Shown one piece after another: positions 57,544 to 64,000 of a stretch of 64,000 bases of DNA; positions within the stretch are counted from its first letter, which is position 1; each line of letters begins with the position of its first letter. The position numbers and the translations under genes were made by a program. Under the pieces are notes generated by a model. That model was not told the DNA's origin. It saw only the letters and a program-made list of their open reading frames with translations, and did not search any database. The stretch is from assembly GCF_031626875.1 (NCBI RefSeq), contig NZ_JANDMF010000027.1:12440-76439 (forward strand), written 5' to 3'. Origin of the DNA: Clostridium sp031626875 (GTDB lineage: Bacteria; Bacillota; Clostridia; Clostridiales; Clostridiaceae).

Positions 57544-59706
57544 TTATTCTACATCCTTCATTGTTAATCCAATTCTTTTTCTCTTATTATCTACCTCTAA
57601 TATTTTTACTTTGATTACATCTCCAACTTTAACGATATCTAAAGGATGCTTAACAAATCTATCTGCCATTTGACTTTTATGAACTAATCCATCTTGATGA
57701 ACTCCTATATCTACAAAAGCTCCAAAATCAGATACATTTCTCACAGTTCCCATAAGAATCATTCCAGATGATAAGTCCTTAAGGTCAATAACACCAGTTT
57801 TTAATATTGGCTTAGGCATCTCATCTCTAGGATCTCTTCCTGGTTTTTGTATTTCTTTTATAATATCTTTTAAAGTTAACTCTCCAATTTCAAGTTCTTT
57901 TTCAATATTATTTATTCCTACATTTTTAACCCTTTCTTCTATATCCTCTAATTTTTTATTTTTTAAATCATCTATAGTATATCCTAAAATTTCTATAAGC
58001 TTTTTAGCTTCTGAATAAGATTCTGGGTGAACTGAAGTATTATCTAATGGATCCTTACTTTCTGCCACTCTTAAAAAACCAGCGCATTGTTCATAAGCCT
58101 TTTGTCCTAATCTTTTAACTTTTAAAAGTTCTTTTCTACTTTTAAATCCACCTTGTTCATCTCTATAATCAACAATATTTTTTGCAATAGCAGCATTTAT
58201 TCCTGAAATATAAGTTAATAGTGATGGCGTTGCAGTATTTAAATCTACACCTACCTTATTAACTGAATCTTCAACTACACCTTTTAGAGATTCTTCTAAT
58301 CTCTTTTGTGTTACATCATGTTGGTATTGTCCTACCCCTATAGCTTTAGGATCTATCTTCACAAGTTCCGCCATAGGATCTTGCAATCTTCTTCCTATTG
58401 AAATAGCTCCTCTAACTGTAACATCTAAATCTGGATATTCTTTTGTAGCAAGTTCAGACGCTGAATAAACAGATGCTCCTGCTTCTGATACAATTACATA
58501 TGCCAATTCTTTTCCAGTTTCTTCTTTTATTTCAGTTAACATTTCTGATATGACTTCTTCAGATTCTCTAGAAGCAGTTCCATTTCCTAATGATATTACA
58601 TCTACATCATATTTTTTAATTAGAGCTTTTAATATCTTTTTAGTACCTTCTATATCTCTTTTAGGAACTGTTGGATATACTGCAACATTTTCTAAAAACT
58701 TTCCTGTACTATCTAAGATAGCAATCTTACAACCAGTTCTAAATCCTGGATCATATCCCATAACAACTTTACCTTTTATAGGTGCTTGCATAAGTAATGC
58801 TTTTAAGTTTTCCTTAAATACCATTATAGCTCCTTCTTCACCTTTATTAGTAAGTTCACTTCTTATTTCTCTTTCTATAGATGGAAAAATTAATCTCTTA
58901 TATGCATCTCTAATTGCAATAGCTAACTTTTCATCCGTAATTTCATTTTTCTTAAGTAATTCTCTTTCTAAATAACTAATAATTTTATCTTCACTTATAG
59001 TAATCTTAGCTGAAAGAATCTTTTCTTTTTCTCCTCTATTTATAGCTAATATTCTATGAGGTGGTATTTTCTTAACTTCTTCACTATAATCATAATACAT
59101 TTCATAAGGAGTTGGAGTTTCTGATTCTCCTTTTGATTCAATATATCCTTCTCTCATTACAAGTTCTCTTATGAATTTTCTATACTTAGCTTCTTCTGAA
59201 ATTGCTTCTGCAACTATATCTAATGCTCCAGAAATGGCGTCTTCAACTTTTTCTACACCCTTTTCTGAATCTATATATTTAGTAGCTTCCTCATCCAAAT
59301 TTCCTTTAAAAGTTCCTTCTAAAATTACTCCAGCTAATGGTTCCAATCCTTTTTCTTTTGCTATAGTTGCTCTTGTTCTTTTCTTAGGCTTATATGGTCT
59401 ATATATATCTTCAACTTCTGTTAATGTCTCTGCTTTCTCTAAAGCTTGTGTTATTTCTTCTGTAAGTTTTCCTTGTTCTTCAATAAGCCTTGATACATCT
59501 GACTTTCTTTCATTTAAGTTCCTTAAATATGTTAATCTCTCTGCTAACTTTCTTAAAACTTCATCAGAAAGTCCACCAGTTCTTTCTTTTCTATAACGTG
59601 CAATAAATGGCACAGTGTTGCCTTCATCTAACATTTCAATAACATTATTAACTTGACTAAGTTTTAATTCTAATTCTTTAGCCAATCTTTCTTCTATATT
59701 TATCAT
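57544..59706 (-). CDS. tex: Tex family RNA-binding transcription accessory protein
   Basis: 720 residues. The Tex N-terminal block TVPFIARYRKERTGGLSDEV is followed by a YqgF-like RNase H domain (VMGYDPGFRTGCKIAILDST), a helix-hairpin-helix part (NTATPSLLTYISGI, AIAKNIVDYRDEQGGFKSRKEL) and a C-terminal S1 domain (MILMGTVRNVSDFGAFVDIG, then GLVHKSQM). Tex is a conserved RNA-polymerase-associated factor in Firmicutes. It stands alone. Confidence 0.96.
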   Translation of the reverse strand: MINIEERLAKELELKLSQVNNVIEMLDEGNTVPFIARYRKERTGGLSDEVLRKLAERLTYLRNLNERKSDVSRLIEEQGKLTEEITQALEKAETLTEVEDIYRPYKPKKRTRATIAKEKGLEPLAGVILEGTFKGNLDEEATKYIDSEKGVEKVEDAISGALDIVAEAISEEAKYRKFIRELVMREGYIESKGESETPTPYEMYYDYSEEVKKIPPHRILAINRGEKEKILSAKITISEDKIISYLERELLKKNEITDEKLAIAIRDAYKRLIFPSIEREIRSELTNKGEEGAIMVFKENLKALLMQAPIKGKVVMGYDPGFRTGCKIAILDSTGKFLENVAVYPTVPKRDIEGTKKILKALIKKYDVDVISLGNGTASRESEEVISEMLTEIKEETGKELAYVIVSEAGASVYSASELATKEYPDLDVTVRGAISIGRRLQDPMAELVKIDPKAIGVGQYQHDVTQKRLEESLKGVVEDSVNKVGVDLNTATPSLLTYISGINAAIAKNIVDYRDEQGGFKSRKELLKVKRLGQKAYEQCAGFLRVAESKDPLDNTSVHPESYSEAKKLIEILGYTIDDLKNKKLEDIEERVKNVGINNIEKELEIGELTLKDIIKEIQKPGRDPRDEMPKPILKTGVIDLKDLSSGMILMGTVRNVSDFGAFVDIGVHQDGLVHKSQMADRFVKHPLDIVKVGDVIKVKILEVDNKRKRIGLTMKDVE

Positions 59707-59861
59707 AAGTCCCTCCTATTTATTAAGCACAATAAATCTATTATAAACTTTTTTCTAATTTAAATAAATAACTTACCATTTTTTTCATATTTATTCTCTT
59801 TAATATTATGTAACCTTCTGCTATAATTTAACTTGTAAATATTTTACAGTAGGTGATGAAT

Positions 59862-60197
59862 ATGAATAAAATGATTTTGAAAACTGTTTCTTTAGCCTTA
59901 GTTATTTTAATTATTCTTTTAGTATTAGATTATTTTAAAATTATTACTTTCACTAAAGTTATTAAAGATGTTCTTTCTTTATTCACTCTTATATTAACTG
60001 TTTTTTCTTCTACAGCTGTAATTTGCACAAGTAAGTCTGGCCTCAATAAATTTCTTAACTATGTTATTTTAGCATCCATGACTCTTGGCTTAGTACTCTA
60101 TATTATAAAAGGAGAACTTAATAATATACTTTATGTAGCTCTTTTATTTACTACAATATATGCCTTAATGGACATGTTATTTAAAAGGCCCTCCTAA
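59862..60197 (+). CDS. Hypothetical membrane protein, 111 residues
   Basis: Three or four membrane segments make up most of the protein. The ATG at 59862 is six bases from AGGTG; in-frame GTG and ATG codons at 59853 and 59856 overlap that site. The family is not recognised. It may share a transcript with the M28 peptidase gene 63 bases downstream. Confidence 0.65.
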   Translation: MNKMILKTVSLALVILIILLVLDYFKIITFTKVIKDVLSLFTLILTVFSSTAVICTSKSGLNKFLNYVILASMTLGLVLYIIKGELNNILYVALLFTTIYALMDMLFKRPS

Positions 60198-60260
60198 TTT
60201 AATCATATTGTTTTCTCTAAATTAATATTATTAAGTAAAACAATAATTTGAGGAAACAAT

Positions 60261-61613
60261 ATGAAAAAATTATTTACATTTTTACTTCTTATCTCATTAT
60301 CTGGATTAACAACTTGTTTAATATTAAATTTGTCATATTATGAATTTAACCCTTCTCATGTTAAAAGTAATATTGAATATTTTTCATCCAAAGATTTTAA
60401 AGGTAGACTTGCTGGTTCAGGTTCTAATGAGAAAGTTGGAAATGAAATTGAAAAAACTTTTAAGAATTATAAATTAAAAACTTTAGGAAATGATTATAAG
60501 GAATCTTTTAATGTAATGATTCCAACACCAAATGATAATAAATGTTCTTTAAAATTACTTAATGGATCAGATGTTATACAAAGCTATATACTTGGTGTAG
60601 ATTTTAAAGAAGATTTTCTTAATTTTAAGAATCCATCTATAAGCTTTTCAAATAAAGATAGAATAGATATATACCCTAAATCTTTTTCCATTTTTAAAGA
60701 TAATATTGAATACTTATTCTATGTTACTTTTGATAGCAATTTTTCTTTTAGAAGTTCTTTTTCTAATAATTCAAATTATGGATTTGTTATTCAAATTAAT
60801 ACATCTACCTTTAATTCTTTATTAGATTCATTAAGGCAAGGATATACTTTGCAAGTTAATCTTCCATATACAGTTCATCAGCAAAGTATTAATAATATTA
60901 TAGGGAAAATTGAAGGTTCTTCTAATTCATTACCTCCACTTATCCTTACAGCTCATTATGATCATATAGGTACAGATTCTCTAAATAATGTATACTATGG
61001 TGCTTTAGATAATGCTTCTGGCATTTCTTTTTTATTAGAACTTGCTAAAAACTTTTCTACATTAAAAACTCCTAAAAGAGATATAATTTTTGTTGCTCTT
61101 AATGGAGAAGAATTAGGCTTACTTGGTTCAAAATATTTTGCATCTGAGTATAAAGATTCCTTAGCTGGAGCTGAAGTAATTAACTTTGATATGATAGGTA
61201 TAGATAAAATTCCAATCACTTTAATGTCAGGTGAAAATTGTAATAAAAATTCTTCAAATTTGTTAAATTCTTTAGAAGATATATGCAAAGATAAAAAAAT
61301 AGATTTTACAGAATCATATCATAATTCAAGTGATCATGCTGAATTCATTAAAAATGGTTTTGATTCATTAACTATATCAACCTGTGATTCAACTAATATT
61401 CATACTCCTAAAGACACTGCTGATAAAATTTCTACAATAGCAATAAAAAATACATATGAATTAGTTGGATACAAAATTATTAACTATGCTTATAATGACT
61501 TTTTCTTGATATTTTATAATTTTAAAACTTTGGTTTTATTTTCTTTATCATCCTTTTTACTGATTGGATTTAAAATTTTCTATAATTATAAAAATAAATA
61601 TAACAACAATTAA
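60261..61613 (+). CDS. M28-family zinc aminopeptidase, membrane-anchored
   Basis: 450 residues. An N-terminal signal or anchor (1-24) is followed by a propeptide-like region and the M28 domain. The zinc ligands lie in TAHYDHIG (His, and nearby Asp), GALDNASGISFLLELA, NGEELGLLGSKYF, INFDMIG and NSSDHAEF. A second hydrophobic segment closes the C-terminus (about 420-442), so the peptidase domain faces outside. It probably trims peptides at the cell surface. Confidence 0.9.
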   Translation: MKKLFTFLLLISLSGLTTCLILNLSYYEFNPSHVKSNIEYFSSKDFKGRLAGSGSNEKVGNEIEKTFKNYKLKTLGNDYKESFNVMIPTPNDNKCSLKLLNGSDVIQSYILGVDFKEDFLNFKNPSISFSNKDRIDIYPKSFSIFKDNIEYLFYVTFDSNFSFRSSFSNNSNYGFVIQINTSTFNSLLDSLRQGYTLQVNLPYTVHQQSINNIIGKIEGSSNSLPPLILTAHYDHIGTDSLNNVYYGALDNASGISFLLELAKNFSTLKTPKRDIIFVALNGEELGLLGSKYFASEYKDSLAGAEVINFDMIGIDKIPITLMSGENCNKNSSNLLNSLEDICKDKKIDFTESYHNSSDHAEFIKNGFDSLTISTCDSTNIHTPKDTADKISTIAIKNTYELVGYKIINYAYNDFFLIFYNFKTLVLFSLSSFLLIGFKIFYNYKNKYNNN

Positions 61614-61628
61614 TAAATGTTGTTATAT
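61598..61628. terminator. Convergent hairpin between the M28 and GNAT genes
   Basis: AACAACAATT with AATGTTGTT forms a short stem around the two converging stops (61613 and 61629). The plus strand continues into ATATTTATTT. Weak. Confidence 0.4.
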
Positions 61629-62342
61629 TTATTTCATTAACCAATATATCTTATCCTTACATATTTCAAAACCTAATTTTTTTTGTAATCTTAAGGATTT
61701 TTCATTTCCATCTATAATTTCTCCATATGGAATCCTTCCTTCTTTTAATGCTCTATTAGTTGCTTCAGCTTGAAGAATCGCTCCTATACCTTTTCTTCTA
61801 TATTCTTTTAAAACTTCTAAAATTCCAATAGAACCTTCTTCATGTGTTCCAATAAATCCACATAAATTGTCATTAATAAATGCCCCTAACATATTGCCAC
61901 TTTCAATTCTTTCTTCTATGTATTCCTTTTCCACTAAATCTATACTAGAATAATTATTAACTACTATATCTAAATTTTTCTTTGTTAGTCTTTGAATTTT
62001 TATTACACCTTTTGGAACTTCTATTAATGATTTATTTGTCCAAACTGAATAATAACAAGATATATTTGAATTTGCATTAATTCTATCTTTTATTATTTGC
62101 AAATAGAAATCTTGATGTGCTATAACCATTTTTGTCTCATAAGGAATAAGTTCAATCATCTTAATAGCAATTTTTAATTTTTTTGCTGATATCATATATA
62201 TTCCTGAATATTTGTCTTGTATAAGAACACCTTCTAGAGAAGCAAATAATATATCAACATTTCCCCTACGTATACATTCAATCATGTCAACATTTAAAAT
62301 AAAATTCCTATATAGCATCTTGTTAGCTATATCTTTATTCAT
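61629..62342 (-). CDS. GNAT N-acetyltransferase, two-part
   Basis: 237 residues. An N-terminal region (1-120) without clear motifs is followed by a GNAT domain with IGTHEEGSIGILEVLKEYRR, KGIGAILQAEATNRALKEGR and the end LRLQKKLGFEICKDKIYW. This matches the GNAT group in which an N-terminal pseudo-domain precedes the active one. The substrate is unknown. It lies 70 bases downstream of uraA and after its terminator. Confidence 0.82.
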   Translation of the reverse strand: MNKDIANKMLYRNFILNVDMIECIRRGNVDILFASLEGVLIQDKYSGIYMISAKKLKIAIKMIELIPYETKMVIAHQDFYLQIIKDRINANSNISCYYSVWTNKSLIEVPKGVIKIQRLTKKNLDIVVNNYSSIDLVEKEYIEERIESGNMLGAFINDNLCGFIGTHEEGSIGILEVLKEYRRKGIGAILQAEATNRALKEGRIPYGEIIDGNEKSLRLQKKLGFEICKDKIYWLMK

Positions 62343-62369
62343 TCTTCTTTCCCCCTACTTTTATAACTT

Positions 62370-62412
62370 AAAAATCCTGTAGAATTACTAAAAATAATTC
62401 TACAGGATTTTT
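62370..62412 (-). terminator. Terminator of uraA
   Basis: A perfect 17-base stem AAAATCCTGTAGAATTA/TAATTCTACAGGATTTT (62371-62387 with 62395-62411) starts two bases past the uraA stop and ends in a T run on the minus strand. Confidence 0.9.
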
Positions 62413-62413
62413 A

Positions 62414-63709
62414 CTATGGTTGTTCATTCATTATTCCTAATTTATCAAATATAATAAATAATATACTTAATATCATACCAACAATTGTTGCCAATCCCAT
62501 TCCTTTTAATTGAATTGATCCTATTGATAAAGTAATTCCACTTAACCCAACAATAAATATTATTGATGTAAGAATTAAATTTCTTGATTTTGCAAAATCA
62601 ACCTTTTCTTCTATAAATGTTCTAAGTCCTGATGTTGCTATTGTTCCAAATAATAATAAACTTATTCCTCCAACTACAGGCATTGGTATAGTATTAATTA
62701 ATGCTGACATCTTACCTGAAAACCCCAGTATAACTGAGACTACTCCAGCTCCACAAACTACATAAACACTATAAACCTTTGTTAAAGCAAGCACTCCTAT
62801 ATTTTCTCCATAAGTAGTTGTTGGAACTGACCCAAAAAATCCTGATAACATTGTTGATAGTCCATCACCTAGTAATGATCTATGAAGTCCAGGGTCTTTA
62901 GTTAAATCTTTTCCTACAATACTACTAGTAACTTTTAAATGTCCAATATGTTCAGCTATTACTACAAATGCTGCTGGAACTATAGTAATTATAGCTTGCA
63001 CATCAAAATGTGCTACTTTTATGTTAGGTAATATAAAGAATTTTGCATCCATTACAGGTGTGAAATCAACAATTCCCATAAAGCATGCTGTTATGTATCC
63101 TACTACTACTCCAATTAATATTGGTATAACCTTCAAAAATCCTTTTAATAATACATTACTTAAAACAACAGTTACTAATGTCACCATTGAGACTATTACC
63201 CAAGTTGTATTAAACTCTGTAGTATTACTTCCTCCAACTGGGAATCCAGCCATATCTGCTGCTGATGATGCTAATTCTAATCCAATTATTGTAACAATTG
63301 CACCCATAGCTGCTGGTGGAAACAATCTGTTTATCCAATTAATCCCAACAAAACCTATAATTATTGCTATTATTACAAAAATTAATCCTGTTACTACAAA
63401 TCCACTTTGGATTGTTTGAAAATCATAGCCTTTACTCATTAATAAAAATACTGGTGATAGAAATGCAAAACTAGACCCTAAATAAGCTGGTATTTTCTTT
63501 TTTGTTACAAACGCATACAATAATGTTCCTATTCCATTAAAAAATAATACTGTAGTTGGATCTATCTTAAATAGTAGTGGAACTAAAACAGATGATCCAA
63601 ACATTGCAAATAAATGTTGAATACTTAATGGTATTGCTTTTTTTAAAGGAACTTTCTCTGTTACATCTATAAATAACATGTCATCTTCTGGTATTCTTTT
63701 TTCTTCCAT
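62414..63709 (-). CDS. uraA: Uracil permease (NCS2 family)
   Basis: 431 residues with about 14 membrane segments. NCS2 blocks present are IQHLFAMFGSSVLVPLLF, AYLGSSFAFLSP, IVPAAFVVIAEHIGHLKVTS, and GLSTMLSGFFGSVPTTTYGE followed by NIGVLALTKVYS. It imports uracil with a proton. AGAGGGAGA precedes the ATG. A TATAAT lies about 50 bases upstream (near 63743); no PyrR-type anti-terminator was recognised. Confidence 0.94.
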   Translation of the reverse strand: MEEKRIPEDDMLFIDVTEKVPLKKAIPLSIQHLFAMFGSSVLVPLLFKIDPTTVLFFNGIGTLLYAFVTKKKIPAYLGSSFAFLSPVFLLMSKGYDFQTIQSGFVVTGLIFVIIAIIIGFVGINWINRLFPPAAMGAIVTIIGLELASSAADMAGFPVGGSNTTEFNTTWVIVSMVTLVTVVLSNVLLKGFLKVIPILIGVVVGYITACFMGIVDFTPVMDAKFFILPNIKVAHFDVQAIITIVPAAFVVIAEHIGHLKVTSSIVGKDLTKDPGLHRSLLGDGLSTMLSGFFGSVPTTTYGENIGVLALTKVYSVYVVCGAGVVSVILGFSGKMSALINTIPMPVVGGISLLLFGTIATSGLRTFIEEKVDFAKSRNLILTSIIFIVGLSGITLSIGSIQLKGMGLATIVGMILSILFIIFDKLGIMNEQP

Positions 63710-63874
63710 ATATATTCTCCCTCTATTTTTTACACAATTTTTATTATAACTAATTATGATAATAATATCTATACTTAACTATAATATTATTTGATTTTCA
63801 AACTATTTATATGAACTTCTTAAAAAATTAAGGTCTATATTGAAATTTATAATTTCCTATACTTTTTCTACAGT

Positions 63875-63914
63875 AAAAAGACCATAACGTAATTCATTTA
63901 CATTATGGTCTTTC
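63875..63914 (-). terminator. Terminator of the rRNA operon
   Basis: GACCATAATGTAA pairs with TTACGTTATGGTC (minus strand) and is followed by TTTTT. It lies just downstream of the 5S rRNA end. Confidence 0.85.
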
Positions 63915-63925
63915 TTAATTAATTA

Positions 63926-64000
63926 CCTGGCAACGTCTTACTCTCCCACACAGTCTCCCATGCAGTACCATCAGCGCTGTAGAGCTTAACTTTCCTGTTC
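63926..64000 (-). rRNA. rrf: 5S ribosomal RNA, 3' part
   Basis: On the minus strand the window edge begins GAACAGGAAAGTTAAGCTCT and continues through CAGCGCTGATGGTACTGCA, TGGGAGACTGTGTGGGAGAG and TAAGACGTTGCCAGG. These are the conserved helices of 5S rRNA down to its 3' end. About 40 bases of the 5' end lie beyond 64000. It implies an rRNA operon to the right. Confidence 0.95.

Overview
The window looks like chromosome of a low-GC, strictly fermentative Firmicute, most likely Clostridium in the narrow sense. It is AT-rich with AGGAGG-type ribosome sites, it carries an anaerobic (cbi-type) cobalamin cluster, pyruvate formate-lyase, ferrous-iron uptake, DUF3793 plus flavodoxin, and a 5S rRNA at the right edge. 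I cannot name the species from sequence alone. Nearly everything from 1 to 45 kb is on the minus strand.

1-20.3 kb: anaerobic adenosylcobalamin synthesis. Transcription starts at a TTGACG-17-TATAAT promoter (20240-20268). It passes a 132-nt imperfect palindrome, a cobalamin riboswitch and an intrinsic terminator, then cbiD, cbiL, cbiF, cbiG, cbiH, a triple fusion cbiJ-cbiE-cbiT, cbiA, cobT and cobU. Three further units (cobS; a short cobU-like gene with cobC and cbiB; cbiP-cobO-cbiC) follow. Each of these three begins with a similar short hairpin leader that I do not recognise. A methyltransferase, a P-loop kinase and an unknown gene are wedged between cbiB and cbiP. Cobaltochelatase, precorrin-2 synthesis and cobD are not in the window. 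Left of the cluster is an exported repeat-domain gene broken by a homopolymer frameshift.

20.3-28.5 kb: mixed housekeeping and accessory genes: a ComEC-like metallo-beta-lactamase lipoprotein, a cation efflux protein, an M15 peptidase with peptidoglycan-binding repeats, a nitroreductase, DUF1304, a foreign-looking lipoprotein, a ywbE pseudogene and a penicillin V acylase-like hydrolase.

28.7-39.3 kb: an accessory island. Its first part is a compact four-gene operon that I consider the best candidate for an undescribed system. It encodes a membrane protein with an HNH-nuclease-like motif, a small membrane protein sharing its C-terminal tail motif, a tail-anchored protein with five 54-residue coiled-coil repeats, and a CbxX/SpoVK-type AAA+ ATPase. 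Then come a serine-recombinase remnant and an array of orphan immunity genes (Imm6-like, SUKH, colicin-immunity-like, two paralogous unknowns, an ATP-grasp gene). Broken toxin-like tails lie between them, and copies of the ydbC 3' end flank the array.

39.3-64 kb: core genome. It holds a PilZ protein, nupC, pflB under a ZTP riboswitch, ykuK, tRNA-Trp, a ZnuA-like protein, tsaE-tsaB-rimI-nudix, DUF3793-flavodoxin, feoC-feoA-feoA-feoB, a cold-shock gene, an SH3/NlpC-P60 wall hydrolase with an internal tandem repeat, ribU under an FMN riboswitch, tex, an M28 peptidase, uraA and the 3' part of a 5S rRNA. No CRISPR array and no intact insertion sequence were seen.
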